From: Limnohabitans sp. 63ED37-2
Lineage (GTDB): Bacteria > Pseudomonadota > Gammaproteobacteria > Burkholderiales > Burkholderiaceae_C
NCBI RefSeq assembly: GCF_001412535.1
Contig: NZ_CP011774.1
Location: 2,041,501-2,105,500, forward strand
Direction: 5' to 3'
DNA length: 64,000 nucleotides
This document shows positions 16,889-25,775 of the stretch, piece after piece. The position numbers and the translations under genes are program-made. Position 1 is the stretch's first letter; each line of letters opens with the position of its first letter. The notes beneath the pieces were generated by a model, which worked only from the letters and a program-made list of their open reading frames with translations, was not told the DNA's origin and ran no database searches.

Positions 16889-17217
16889 CTTGCTCTTAGT
16901 TACGCATTTAAACGCGCTGTAGCGCGTTTTTTTGTGGGCGTTAGCAGCTAGGCTGCTGGTTTTTTAAAAAATAAACGTAGCTTATTTTTAAAAAACTTTT
17001 AGCTTTCAACGGATCATCAACTGCTTGTGAGATTGCAGCGCTGCAAATTTAGATATGAGTTTGAAATCAGATAGATTTTTCTTTATGGGTGTCTTTGAAA
17101 ATCTATGAAAAGACAGTGAAAAATCTATGAAAAGTAGTATAGTGGGCCCATACTACAAAAAACATAAGAAAAAGCACCTAGAGTTTCCTTTAAGTGCTTG
17201 ATTTCATTAGGTATTTT
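16889..17217. other. Non-coding attachment region between integrase and tRNA-Val
   Basis: Besides the terminator this holds AGCAGC/GCTGCT (16943-16957), an AT-only inverted repeat around 16961-16995, two copies of AAAATCTATGAAAA (17098-17111 and 17120-17133), and a partial palindrome with arms GTAGTAT (17134-17140) and ATACTAC (17150-17156). The same 14-mer occurs once at 1296-1309 in the origin-like segment. Such repeats next to an integrase and a tRNA end are candidate arm-type or excisionase sites. Confidence 0.5.
16911..16933 (+). terminator. Rho-independent terminator of the integrase gene
   Basis: AACGCGCT and AGCGCGTT pair around GT (16911-16928) and are followed by T residues to 16933. 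It starts 22 bases after the integrase stop. Confidence 0.85.
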
Positions 17218-17292
17218 TGGTGGGCGATGCAAGTTTCGAACTTGCGACCCCTGCAGTGTGAATGCAGTGCTCTACCCCTGAGCTAATCGCCC
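17218..17292 (-). tRNA. tRNA-Val (anticodon CAC)
   Basis: Read on the minus strand the sequence folds as a canonical tRNA: acceptor GGGCGAT pairing with ATCGCCC, D-arm GCTC/GAGC, anticodon stem CTGCA/TGCAG with loop TTCACAC, and T-arm GCAAG/CTTGC with TTCGAAA. The 3' CCA is encoded at 17218-17220. The anticodon CAC reads GUG, valine. Its 3' end marks the island boundary and remains intact. Confidence 0.97.
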
Positions 17293-17401
17293 TACGCATT
17301 GAAGCGAAGACCATAATTATGGCATAAAAATTATCCCGTTCTGGCCCCACCCAGGCAAAAAATGTGCGCCTTCAAAGCACCCATCCCTGGATCCGTGAGA
17401 C

Positions 17402-18112
17402 TCAGGCGGCCTGCGCTTGGCGCCACACGGTTTTGCCGCCGCTGGACTTGTCGAGTTGCACCAACAGCTCTTCGTGGGCTGCCAGCTCTTGGGCATTGGC
17501 TGTCAGGACGGGCAACGCGTATTGGCTCAGATCCACCTGCACCTCCATGGTCTGTGTGTCACTGGGCGCATCGCCCGCATCGATCAGCAAAGCCTCTTGG
17601 CCCCGCGTCATGTTGATGTAGACATCGGCCAGCAGTTCGGCGTCGAGCAAAGCACCGTGCAAGGTGCGCCCGGAGTTGTCGACTTCGAGGCGGTCACACA
17701 GGGCGTCAAGGCTGTTGCGCTTGCCGGGAAACATTTCCTTGGCCATGGCCAGGGTGTCGATCACGCCACTGACATAGGCCTTCAATGGCTTTTTGCCGAC
17801 ACGTTCGAGTTCTTTGTTCAGAAAGCCGATGTCAAAAGCCGCGTTGTGGATGATCAGCTCGGCATCGGCCAGGTAGTCGAGAATTTCATCGGTCAGCTGC
17901 GCAAACTTGGGTTTGTCGCGCAAAAACTCGTTGCTGATGCCGTGCACCTTGAGCGCGTCTTCGTGGCTGTCGCGCTCAGGATTGAAATAGAAATGCAGGT
18001 TGTTGCCGGTGAGCTTGCGGGCAAACAGCTCCACACAGCCCAGCTCGATGATGCGGTCGCCGCCTTCGGCCGAGAGGCCTGTGGTTTCGGTGTCCAGAAC
18101 GATTTGACGCAT
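17402..18112 (-). CDS. dnaQ: DNA polymerase III epsilon subunit
   Basis: The 236-residue protein is the 3'-5' proofreading exonuclease of the replicative polymerase. ExoI is LDTETTGL with metal-binding Asp7 and Glu9, ExoII is HNAAFDIGFLN (about 103), and ExoIII is HGALLDAELL (about 152), a DEDDh arrangement. A C-terminal tail of about 60 residues should bind the alpha subunit. It follows fdx by 17 bases on the same strand, so it is probably read from the isc transcript or a promoter inside it. Confidence 0.95.
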   Translation of the reverse strand: MRQIVLDTETTGLSAEGGDRIIELGCVELFARKLTGNNLHFYFNPERDSHEDALKVHGISNEFLRDKPKFAQLTDEILDYLADAELIIHNAAFDIGFLNKELERVGKKPLKAYVSGVIDTLAMAKEMFPGKRNSLDALCDRLEVDNSGRTLHGALLDAELLADVYINMTRGQEALLIDAGDAPSDTQTMEVQVDLSQYALPVLTANAQELAAHEELLVQLDKSSGGKTVWRQAQAA

Positions 18113-18129
18113 GGCTGTGTCGCTCCGGC

Positions 18130-18468
18130 TCAGTGCAGTTCTTTGGCGTGGTTGATGGTGTAGCGCGGGATCTCAATGACCAGATCGCTCTTGGCCACAA
18201 AGGCCTGGCAACTCAGGCGCGAATTGGGCTCGAGGCCCCAAGCGCGGTCGAGCAGGTCTTCCTCGGTTTCTTCCATCTCATTGAGGGTCTTGAAGCCTTC
18301 GCGCACCACCACATGGCAGGTGGTACAGGCCGCGCTCATGTCGCAGGCGTGCTCGATGTTGATTTTGTTGTCGAGCAGCGCTTCGCAGATGCTGGTGCCT
18401 GCAGGCGCAGTGATCTCGGCGCCTTGGGGGCAGTACTCGGGGTGGGGCAAGATTTTGATGACAGGCAT
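18130..18468 (-). CDS. fdx: ISC-type [2Fe-2S] ferredoxin
   Basis: The 112-residue adrenodoxin-type ferredoxin has the four cluster ligands Cys42, Cys48, Cys51 (ACDMSAACTTC) and Cys87 (RLSCQAF). In the ISC system it supplies electrons for iron-sulfur cluster assembly on IscU. It follows hscA by 24 bases in the standard isc order. I see no iscX gene after it; dnaQ takes that place. Confidence 0.95.
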   Translation of the reverse strand: MPVIKILPHPEYCPQGAEITAPAGTSICEALLDNKINIEHACDMSAACTTCHVVVREGFKTLNEMEETEEDLLDRAWGLEPNSRLSCQAFVAKSDLVIEIPRYTINHAKELH

Positions 18469-18492
18469 AAATGTCTTTGTTCAATTCGGCGA

Positions 18493-20358
18493 TCACAAGG
18501 TCTGGATGTTTTGACCGGCCAGGGCTTTCTGGATGCTGTGGTTCATGCGTTCGGCGGCAAAAGCTTCGGTGCCTTTGGCCAGTGCTTGGGTGCAGTCTTC
18601 TAGCGCTTTGGCGTCTTGTTCTGTTTGAACGGCGGCTTGCAGAGTGGCCATCAGGGCATCGATGCTGGCAAGCTCGTCGGCGCTCAGCAATTGGCTATCG
18701 ACGGCCAAAGCACTGCGCGTGGCCAGCAGCATACGGTCGGCATCGACCCGCGCCTCGACCAAGGCACGCGCCTTCATGTCGGCTTGCGCGGTGGTGAAGC
18801 TTTCTTGCAGCATGGTGGCGATTTGGTCGTCGCTCAGGCCATACGAGGGCTTGACGTCAATGCGCGCTTCCACACCACTGATTTGTTCTTTGGCCCCCAC
18901 ATTCAGCAGGCCATCGGCATCGACGGTGAAGGTCACGCGGATGCGGGCGGCACCAGCGGCCATAGGCGGGATGCCACGCAGCTCAAAGCGGGCCAGGCTG
19001 CGGCAGTCTTGCACCAGGTCGCGCTCGCCCTGCACCACATGCAGCGCCAGCGCGGTTTGGCCATCTTGGTAGGTGGTGAAGTCTTGCGCCATGGCGGTGG
19101 GGATGGTCTGGTTGCGCGGGATGATGCGCTCGACCAAGCCGCCCATGGTCTCGATGCCCAGCGACAAGGGAATCACATCGAGCAGCAGCAATTCGCCTGC
19201 GGCGTTGTTGCCTGCCAATTGGTTGGCCTGAATGGCCGCGCCCAAGGCGACGACTTCGTCGGGGTTGAGGTTGTTGAGCGGGGCCTGACCAAAAAACTCA
19301 GCCACGGCTTGCTGGATTTGCGGCATGCGGGTGGAGCCGCCCACCATGACCACGCCTTGCACATCGTCTTTGGCCAATTGCGCGTCGCGCAGCGCTTTGC
19401 GCACGGCGGTGATGCAGCGGGCCGTCAGGGCTTGGGTGGTTTGCTCGAAATCGGCGCGGCTGATCTGCACCGACAACGCACCTGTTGAAAGCGCCACATT
19501 CAAGTGAGCGATGTCAGTGCCAGTCAAGGCTTCTTTGGCCGCACGGGCCGCCGCCTTGAGCCGAGTTTTGTCTTCGGCCGTGGCGGCTTGCAAGCCAGGC
19601 TGCTGGGCCATGGCAAAGTCGGCCAAGGCTTGGTCGTAATCGTCGCCGCCCAAAGCCGAATCGCCACCGGTGGACAGCACTTCGAACACGCCTTGTGTCA
19701 GGCGCAGGGTCGAAATATCGAATGTACCGCCGCCCAAATCGAACACGGCGTAAACGCCTTCGCTCGCGTTGTCCAGGCCATAAGCAATCGCCGCAGCCGT
19801 GGGTTCGTTGATCAGGCGCAGCACATTCAAGCCGGCCAGTTGCGCCGCGTCTTTGGTGGCTTGGCGCTGGGCGTCGTCAAAGTAGGCGGGCACGGTGATG
19901 ACCGCGCCGTACAGGTCGTCGTTGAAGGTGTCTTCCGCGCGGTAACGCAAGGTGGCCAAAATTTCGGCGCTGACTTCGACAGGCGACTTGGGGCCTTGCA
20001 CCGTCTGGATGGACAGCATGCCTTGCTCGCTGGCAATGAATTCGTAAGGCAGTTTGCTGCGGTCGGCGATGTCGTTCAGGCCACGGCCCATGAAGCGCTT
20101 GACCGAGGCGATGGTGTTGACCGGATCGGAAGCGGCAGATTGCAACGCGTCAAAACCGATCTGGCGGCCTTGGCCAGGCATGAAGCGCACCACCGAAGGC
20201 AAGATCACCCGGCCCTCGTCATCGGGCAGGCATTCGGCCACGCCGCTGCGCACCGAAGCCACCAGCGAATGGGTGGTGCCCAAGTCAATGCCCACCGCAA
20301 TGCGGCGCTGGTGCGGGTCGGGTGACTGGCCCGGTTCGGAAATCTGCAGTAAGGCCAT
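18493..20358 (-). CDS. hscA: Hsp70-type Fe-S assembly chaperone HscA
   Basis: At 621 residues this is the usual HscA length. It begins the Hsp70 ATPase domain with GIDLGTTHSLVA (about residue 23), continues with INEPTAAAIAYG and FDLGGGTFDIS, and has a C-terminal substrate domain. HscA binds IscU and, stimulated by HscB, releases the cluster to acceptors. The gene starts 15 bases after hscB within the isc operon. Confidence 0.95.
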   Translation of the reverse strand: MALLQISEPGQSPDPHQRRIAVGIDLGTTHSLVASVRSGVAECLPDDEGRVILPSVVRFMPGQGRQIGFDALQSAASDPVNTIASVKRFMGRGLNDIADRSKLPYEFIASEQGMLSIQTVQGPKSPVEVSAEILATLRYRAEDTFNDDLYGAVITVPAYFDDAQRQATKDAAQLAGLNVLRLINEPTAAAIAYGLDNASEGVYAVFDLGGGTFDISTLRLTQGVFEVLSTGGDSALGGDDYDQALADFAMAQQPGLQAATAEDKTRLKAAARAAKEALTGTDIAHLNVALSTGALSVQISRADFEQTTQALTARCITAVRKALRDAQLAKDDVQGVVMVGGSTRMPQIQQAVAEFFGQAPLNNLNPDEVVALGAAIQANQLAGNNAAGELLLLDVIPLSLGIETMGGLVERIIPRNQTIPTAMAQDFTTYQDGQTALALHVVQGERDLVQDCRSLARFELRGIPPMAAGAARIRVTFTVDADGLLNVGAKEQISGVEARIDVKPSYGLSDDQIATMLQESFTTAQADMKARALVEARVDADRMLLATRSALAVDSQLLSADELASIDALMATLQAAVQTEQDAKALEDCTQALAKGTEAFAAERMNHSIQKALAGQNIQTL

Positions 20359-20373
20359 GGTCTATTGAGAAAA

Positions 20374-20892
20374 TCAGGTCAATCGGTCGAGTTTAGCGTT
20401 CACTTCTTGCGTGAACCGTTCGATGAACATCAGCGCCCTCACCTGCCCCACGGCCTGCGCGGGGTCTTGGGCTTGGTCCAGCAAACGGGCCAGTTCTTTT
20501 TGCACACGGCGCTGCTCAGAGGCCACTTGGTCGGCCAAGGCTTCTAATCCTTGTGCGGATTCGGTGTCGTCCAGATGTTCACGCCACTCCATTTGCTGCA
20601 TCAAGAACGCAGCGGGCATTGCCGTATTGTTCTCGGCCTGCACGGGTGCGCCTAACAGTTCGCACAAATAGGCAGCGCGTTTGAGTGGGTCTTTGAGGCG
20701 CTGATACGCCTCGTTGATGCGCACCGACCACTGCATGGCCACACGCTGGGCAGCGGCGCCTTCGGCAGCAAAACGATCAGGGTGGGCTTCGCGCTGCAGG
20801 GCTTTCCAGCGGGCATCGAGTTGTGCGCGGTCCTGCTCGAACCGCGCCGGCACATCAAACAGCTCGAAATCGTTGGCCTGCAGGGAAATCAC
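20374..20892 (-). CDS. hscB: J-domain co-chaperone HscB
   Basis: The 172-residue protein has an N-terminal J-domain with the HPDRF motif (about residue 37) and a C-terminal helical bundle that binds IscU. The start is a GTG at 20892 that overlaps the iscA stop, pointing to translational coupling. It works with HscA in cluster transfer. Confidence 0.93.
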   Translation of the reverse strand: MISLQANDFELFDVPARFEQDRAQLDARWKALQREAHPDRFAAEGAAAQRVAMQWSVRINEAYQRLKDPLKRAAYLCELLGAPVQAENNTAMPAAFLMQQMEWREHLDDTESAQGLEALADQVASEQRRVQKELARLLDQAQDPAQAVGQVRALMFIERFTQEVNAKLDRLT

Positions 20893-21212
20893 ACGCGGAA
20901 GGATTCACCGCAACCGCAGCGGTCACGCTCGTTGGGGTTGTTGAAGCGGAAGCCCTCGTTCAGGCCTTCGCGCACGAAGTCGAGTTCGGTGCCGTCGATG
21001 TAGGCCAGGCTTTTGGGGTCCACCAGCACCTTGACGCCGTGGCCTTCAAAGACCACGTCTTCCGGGGCAATCTCGTCCACGTATTCGAGCTTGTAGGCCA
21101 AGCCCGAGCAGCCGGTGGTCTTGACGCCCAGGCGCACACCAACACCCGAGCCACGCTTGGCCAGGTACCGGGTCACATGCCGCGCAGCAGCGGCAGACAG
21201 TGAGATGGCCAT
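20889..21212 (-). CDS. iscA: A-type Fe-S carrier IscA
   Basis: The 107-residue protein has the three A-type ligands Cys35 (TTGCSGL), Cys99 and Cys101 (CGCGESF). It carries or delivers iron-sulfur clusters made on IscU. One base separates it from the iscU stop, and its end overlaps hscB. Confidence 0.95.
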   Translation of the reverse strand: MAISLSAAAARHVTRYLAKRGSGVGVRLGVKTTGCSGLAYKLEYVDEIAPEDVVFEGHGVKVLVDPKSLAYIDGTELDFVREGLNEGFRFNNPNERDRCGCGESFRV

Positions 21213-21213
21213 G

Positions 21214-21600
21214 TCAGTTCAGGTGTTTCTTTTTGTAGTCGTCCACAGCCGCCTTGATGGCGTCTTCGGCCAAGATGGAGCAGTGGATCTTGACGGGCGG
21301 CAGCGCCAGCTCTTCGGCGATTTGGCTGTTCTTCAGAGCAGCTGCTTCGTCGAGTGTCTTGCCCTTGACCCATTCGGTGACGAGCGAGCTGGAGGCGATG
21401 GCCGAGCCGCAGCCGTAGGTCTTGAAACGTGCGTCTTCGATCACGCCGGTGGTCGGATTGACCTTGATCTGCAGCTTCATCACGTCGCCACAAGCGGGCG
21501 CACCGACCATGCCGGTGCCCACGCTGTCGTCGCCCTTGTCAAAAGAGCCCACGTTGCGGGGGTTTTCGTAGTGGTCAACCACTTTTTCAGAATAAGCCAT
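21214..21600 (-). CDS. iscU: Fe-S cluster scaffold IscU
   Basis: The 128-residue scaffold has Cys37 and Asp39 (APACGDV), Cys64 (YGCGSA), and His106-Cys107 (KIHCSI), the full cluster-binding set. The LPPVK motif (about 100-104) recognised by HscA is present. It accepts sulfur from IscS and lies 32 bases downstream of it. Confidence 0.97.
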   Translation of the reverse strand: MAYSEKVVDHYENPRNVGSFDKGDDSVGTGMVGAPACGDVMKLQIKVNPTTGVIEDARFKTYGCGSAIASSSLVTEWVKGKTLDEAAALKNSQIAEELALPPVKIHCSILAEDAIKAAVDDYKKKHLN

Positions 21601-21632
21601 GGTGTTTTCTCCGTATTCAGGTCAGTGTGAAC

Positions 21633-22850
21633 TCAGTGAGCGGCCCACTGGATGGTGCTCAGATCGATGCCGTCCTTGTGCATTTCCCACAGCGGGCTCA
21701 AGTCACGCAGCTTGGCCACGTTCTCGCGGATGGTTTTGATCGCGTAGTCGATGTCTTCTTCGGTGGTCCAGCGGCCAATCGTCATGCGCAGGCTGCTGTG
21801 GGCCAACTCGTCGCTGCGACCCAGAGCGCGAAGCACATAGCTCGGCTCCAAGCTGGCCGAGGTGCAGGCCGAGCCGGACGACACGGCCAAACCCTTGATG
21901 CCCATGATGAGCGACTCGCCTTCGACGAAGTTGAAGCTCATGTTGATGTTGTGCGGCACGCGCTGGGTGGCGTGGCCGTTCAAAAACACCTGCTCCATGT
22001 CGCTCAGGCCGTTGATCAGGCGGTCGTGCAGGGCACGGGCCTTTGCATTGTCTTGGGCCATTTCCAGCTTGGCGATGCGGAACGCTTCGCCCATGCCCAC
22101 ACACTGGTGCGTGGGCAAGGTGCCCGAACGCATGCCACGCTCGTGACCACCGCCGTGCATTTGGGCTTCCAGGCGAATTCGGGGCTTGCGGCGCACATAC
22201 AAAGCGCCAATGCCTTTGGGGCCATAGGTTTTGTGCGAGGCCAAGCTCATCAAATCGATGGGGAGTTGGGTCATGTCGATCTCGACCTTGCCCGTGGCTT
22301 GCGCCGCATCGACGTGGAAGACGATGCTTTTTTCGCGGCACAGGTTGCCAATGGCGGTCACGTCCTGGATCACGCCGATTTCGTTGTTCACGAACATCAC
22401 GCTGATCAAGATGGTGTCGGGGCGGATGGCGGCTTTGAGCGCATCCATGTTCAGCAAGCCATCGGCCTGGACGTCGAGGTAAGTGACTTCAAAACCCTGA
22501 CGCTCCAGCTCACGCATGGTGTCCAGCACAGCTTTGTGCTCGGTCTTCACGGTGATCAGGTGCTTGCCGCGTGACTTGTAGAAGTTCGCTGCGCCCTTGA
22601 TGGCCAGGTTATTGGACTCGGTGGCACCGCTGGTCCAGACGATTTCGCGGGGGTCGGCGCCGATCAGGCCAGCCACTTGCTCGCGAGCGGTTTCAACCGC
22701 GGCTTCGGCTTCCCAGCCCCAGGCGTGGCTGCGGGATGCGGGGTTGCCAAAGTGCTCGCGCAACCAAGGCACGATGGCGTCCACCACACGGGGGTCACAA
22801 GGGTTGGTGGCGCCGTAGTCGAGGTAAATGGGGAAATGGGGCGTGGTCAT
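21633..22850 (-). CDS. iscS: Cysteine desulfurase IscS
   Basis: The 405-residue PLP enzyme has the PLP-binding lysine in SLASHKTYGPKG and the mobile-loop catalytic cysteine in SSGSACTSASLEPS (near residue 328). It turns cysteine into alanine and a persulfide used for iron-sulfur clusters and tRNA thiolation. It starts 17 bases after iscR in the isc operon. Confidence 0.97.
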   Translation of the reverse strand: MTTPHFPIYLDYGATNPCDPRVVDAIVPWLREHFGNPASRSHAWGWEAEAAVETAREQVAGLIGADPREIVWTSGATESNNLAIKGAANFYKSRGKHLITVKTEHKAVLDTMRELERQGFEVTYLDVQADGLLNMDALKAAIRPDTILISVMFVNNEIGVIQDVTAIGNLCREKSIVFHVDAAQATGKVEIDMTQLPIDLMSLASHKTYGPKGIGALYVRRKPRIRLEAQMHGGGHERGMRSGTLPTHQCVGMGEAFRIAKLEMAQDNAKARALHDRLINGLSDMEQVFLNGHATQRVPHNINMSFNFVEGESLIMGIKGLAVSSGSACTSASLEPSYVLRALGRSDELAHSSLRMTIGRWTTEEDIDYAIKTIRENVAKLRDLSPLWEMHKDGIDLSTIQWAAH

Positions 22851-22867
22851 GGGGTTCTTCTTTTCAA

Positions 22868-23404
22868 TCAGGATTTGGCAAACACATTGCCCAGATCAAA
22901 CACGGAATTGGGGCCGGTCAGGCGGATCGGCTTGCTCACGGGCATGGGGGCAATGGCCCGCTTGAGGGTGGGCTTGAGCTCCACCACCAGGCCTTTGGCC
23001 AGTTGGTCGTCCACCAGCTTTTGCAAGGACACCGAGTCCAGAAACTCGACCATTTTGGAGTTCAGCGAGGCCCACAGGTCATGCGTCATGCAGCGGCCAT
23101 CGCCGCCGTTGCAGTTTTCTTTGCCGCCGCAGTGGGTGGCGTCAATGGGCTCGTCCACCGACAAAATGATGTCGGCGACGGTGATGTCGGTCGATTTGCG
23201 GCCCAAGGTGTAACCGCCGCCGGGGCCACGGGTGGACTCGACCAGGTTGTGGCGGCGCAGCTTGCCAAACAGCTGTTCCAAATAGGACAGAGAAATCTGT
23301 TGGCGCTGGCTGATGGCGGCCAAAGTCACAGGACCGGCGTCCTGGCGCAAGGCCAGATCGATCATGGCGGTGACGGCGAAACGGCCCTTGGTGGTTAAAC
23401 GCAT
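22868..23404 (-). CDS. iscR: Fe-S-sensing transcription factor IscR (Rrf2 family)
   Basis: I chose the ATG at 23404 (178 residues), with AGGAG upstream and the family's typical start MRLTTKGRFAV; an upstream ATG-like start would add 15 unrelated residues. The winged helix lies in residues 1-70 and the cluster ligands are Cys92, Cys98, Cys105 and His108, one residue further apart than in E. coli. It represses the isc operon when clusters suffice. A site matching the type 1 IscR box lies in its own promoter. Confidence 0.95.
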   Translation of the reverse strand: MRLTTKGRFAVTAMIDLALRQDAGPVTLAAISQRQQISLSYLEQLFGKLRRHNLVESTRGPGGGYTLGRKSTDITVADIILSVDEPIDATHCGGKENCNGGDGRCMTHDLWASLNSKMVEFLDSVSLQKLVDDQLAKGLVVELKPTLKRAIAPMPVSKPIRLTGPNSVFDLGNVFAKS

Positions 23405-23454
23405 GGCAGACTCCTGAAGTGGTTGGGGGCTTGGTCCTTGCCCCGCCAAAGCGG

Positions 23455-23479
23455 GATCCCGACTAAACGAGTCAAGTAT
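23455..23479 (-). promoter_or_regulatory. Type 1 IscR box overlapping the isc promoter
   Basis: On the minus strand this 25-base dyad reads ATACTTGACT, five central bases, then AGTCGGGATC, agreeing with the known type 1 site (ATASYYGACT, centre, AGTCRRSTAT) at most positions. The TATACT inside it fits a -10 element; I see no good -35, which is common for such promoters. It lies 51 bases upstream of iscR, so autoregulation is expected. Confidence 0.75.
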
Positions 23480-23529
23480 AAACCAATCCCGATCAAATCA
23501 CTCGGGTTATAGGGTCATTCACTGGGTTC

Positions 23530-25656
23530 TTAAGCCCGGATCAACGGAACGATGTTGTCGCCACCCGTGGCGCCAAAGGCCTGCTCTTTCAAAATGGTCA
23601 GTTGGTCCCGCACTTGGGCAGCTTTTTCGAATTCCAGATTTCGGGCGTGTTCCATCATCTGCTTTTCCAGTTGTTTGATGGCGCGGGCGATGTCTTTCTC
23701 GCTCATGTCCTCGACCTTGGCTTTTTGCATGGCCGCTTGTTCCAGGCGTTCGGCCTCTTTGCCCGACTTTTCGCTGTACACACCGTCGATCAGGTCCTTC
23801 ACCTTTTTCACGATGCTCTTGGGTGTGATGCCCATGGCCTCGTTGTGCGCCAATTGCTTGATGCGGCGGCGCTCGGTCTCGCCCATGGCTTTTTTCATGG
23901 ACTCGGTGATGCGGTCGGCGTACAAAATCGCCCGGCCGTTCAGGTTGCGGGCCGCACGCCCGATGGTCTGGATCAGGCTTCGCTCGGCCCGCAAGAAGCC
24001 TTCTTTGTCCGCATCCAGGATCGCCACCAGCGACACCTCGGGAATGTCCAGGCCTTCGCGCAGCAGGTTGATGCCCACCAGCACATCGAACGCGCCCAAA
24101 CGCAGGTCTCGCAAGATCTCCACCCGCTCCACCGTGTCCACATCGCTGTGCAGGTAGCGTACTTTCACGCCGTTGTCGCTCAGGTAATCGGTGAGCTGCT
24201 CGGCCATGCGCTTGGTGAGCGTGGTGATCAGCACCCGCTCGTGTTTTTCCACCCGGATGCGGATTTCTTGCAGCACGTCATCCACCTGGTGCGTAGCGGG
24301 GCGGACCTCGACCTGTGGGTCCACCAGCCCTGTGGGACGCACCACTTGTTCGACCACCTTGCCCGAATGCGTCTTTTCGTAATCGGCCGGTGTGGCCGAG
24401 ACGAAGATGCACTGGCGCATCCGCTTTTCAAACTCTTCAAATTTAAGCGGGCGGTTGTCCAGCGCACTGGGCAAGCGAAAGCCGTATTCCACCAAGGTGG
24501 TTTTGCGGGCCTTGTCGCCGTTGTACATGGCGTTGAGCTGGCCAATCATCTGGTGGCTCTCGTCCAAGAACATGATGGCGTCGGGCGGCATGTAATCGGT
24601 GAGCGTGCTGGGCGGGTCTCCCGGCGCGGCCCCTGACAAATGGCGGGTATAGTTCTCAATACCCTTGCAGTGGCCCACCTCAGACAACATTTCCAGATCA
24701 AACCGGGTGCGCTGCTCCAGGCGCTGCGCCTCCACCAGCTTACCCATGCCCACCAGTTCTTTGAGGCGCTGCGCCAGCTCCAACTTGATGGTCTCCACCG
24801 CCGCAAGCACCTTGTCGCGTGGCGTCACATAGTGGCTGGACGGGTAAACCGTGAAGCGCGGAATCTTTTGCCGAATACGCCCGGTGAGCGGGTCAAACAG
24901 CTGCAGGCTGTCAATCTCGTCGTCAAACAACTCAATGCGGATGGCCAGTTCGGAATGCTCGGCCGGAAACACGTCGATGGTGTCGCCACGCACGCGGAAC
25001 TTGCCGCGAGAAAACTCCATGTCGTTTCGCTGGTACTGCATGCGGATCAGCTGGGCGATCACGTCGCGCTGGCCCAGCTTGTCACCCGTGCGCAGCGTCA
25101 TGATCATGCGGTGGTAGCTCTCGGGCTCGCCGATGCCGTAGATGGCCGAAACGGTGGCCACGATCACCACGTCACGCCGCTCCATGATGCTCTTGGTGCA
25201 ACTCAGGCGCATCTGTTCGATGTGCTCGTTGATGGCCGAGTCTTTTTCAATGAACAGATCGCGCTGGGGCACGTAGGCCTCGGGCTGGTAGTAGTCGTAA
25301 TAACTCACGAAATACTCGACGGCGTTCTTGGGAAAGAACTCGCGGAACTCGCTGTAAAGCTGCGCGGCCAGCGTCTTGTTGGGCGCAAAAACGATGGCCG
25401 GGCGCCCCAGCTGAGCGATCACATTGGCCATGGTGAAGGTCTTGCCCGAGCCGGTCACGCCCAGCAGGGTCTGGAACACCTCGCCGTCCTGCACGCCTTC
25501 GACCAGCTGCTCAATGGCCACGGGCTGGTCACCCGCAGGCGGGTAAGGCTGGTACAGCTCGAAAGGTGAGCCGGGGTAGCTGATGAACTTCCCCTCAGCG
25601 TACTTGGCCGTATCGGGCGCAATTTCAACAACAGGGACTTCGGGCACGGTGGACAT
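23530..25656 (-). CDS. uvrB: Excinuclease ABC subunit B
   Basis: I chose the ATG at 25656 (708 residues); a TTG at 25713 would add 19. UvrB is the damage-verifying helicase-like subunit of nucleotide excision repair. Visible: Walker A GVTGSGKTF, the beta-hairpin region YYDYYQPEAYVP, a DEAD-like box DESHQ, helicase motif VI IQTIGRAARN, and the C-terminal UVR domain (EKQMMEHARNLEFEKAAQVRD) that binds UvrC. Its N-terminus is somewhat longer than in E. coli (673 residues). It is divergent from the aminotransferase gene. Confidence 0.95.
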   Translation of the reverse strand: MSTVPEVPVVEIAPDTAKYAEGKFISYPGSPFELYQPYPPAGDQPVAIEQLVEGVQDGEVFQTLLGVTGSGKTFTMANVIAQLGRPAIVFAPNKTLAAQLYSEFREFFPKNAVEYFVSYYDYYQPEAYVPQRDLFIEKDSAINEHIEQMRLSCTKSIMERRDVVIVATVSAIYGIGEPESYHRMIMTLRTGDKLGQRDVIAQLIRMQYQRNDMEFSRGKFRVRGDTIDVFPAEHSELAIRIELFDDEIDSLQLFDPLTGRIRQKIPRFTVYPSSHYVTPRDKVLAAVETIKLELAQRLKELVGMGKLVEAQRLEQRTRFDLEMLSEVGHCKGIENYTRHLSGAAPGDPPSTLTDYMPPDAIMFLDESHQMIGQLNAMYNGDKARKTTLVEYGFRLPSALDNRPLKFEEFEKRMRQCIFVSATPADYEKTHSGKVVEQVVRPTGLVDPQVEVRPATHQVDDVLQEIRIRVEKHERVLITTLTKRMAEQLTDYLSDNGVKVRYLHSDVDTVERVEILRDLRLGAFDVLVGINLLREGLDIPEVSLVAILDADKEGFLRAERSLIQTIGRAARNLNGRAILYADRITESMKKAMGETERRRIKQLAHNEAMGITPKSIVKKVKDLIDGVYSEKSGKEAERLEQAAMQKAKVEDMSEKDIARAIKQLEKQMMEHARNLEFEKAAQVRDQLTILKEQAFGATGGDNIVPLIRA

Positions 25657-25775
25657 TTTTCTGAGGACCGCCAGGTCAAACCAGGCGGCTGGGGCCGTTA
25701 AAATCAGGGACAACCCGAAAGCCTAACCGAGGAACGGGTTTCCTGCCACCACTGAACACAATCCAAGGACTTTCC

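Larger units (their letters stand above)
1..17220. mobile_element. Right-hand part of a tRNA-Val-associated genomic island with heavy-metal resistance
   Basis: The stretch is clearly AT-richer than the sequence to its right and changes composition at the tRNA-Val gene. A large tyrosine recombinase gene (15524-16888) lies directly inside the boundary and points at the 3' end of the tRNA, the usual layout of islands integrated into tRNA 3' ends. It carries a second, minimal recombinase, a DUF6876 gene, a metal-efflux block and unrecognised genes. I saw no second copy of the tRNA 3' end between positions 1 and 17000, so the left end probably lies outside the window. No conjugation genes are visible in this part. 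Confidence 0.75.

Noticed and set aside
17041..17217. Possible CRISPR-like repeats near the tRNA
   Set aside because: Only two short copies of a 14-mer with an 8-base gap; no spacer regularity and no cas genes.
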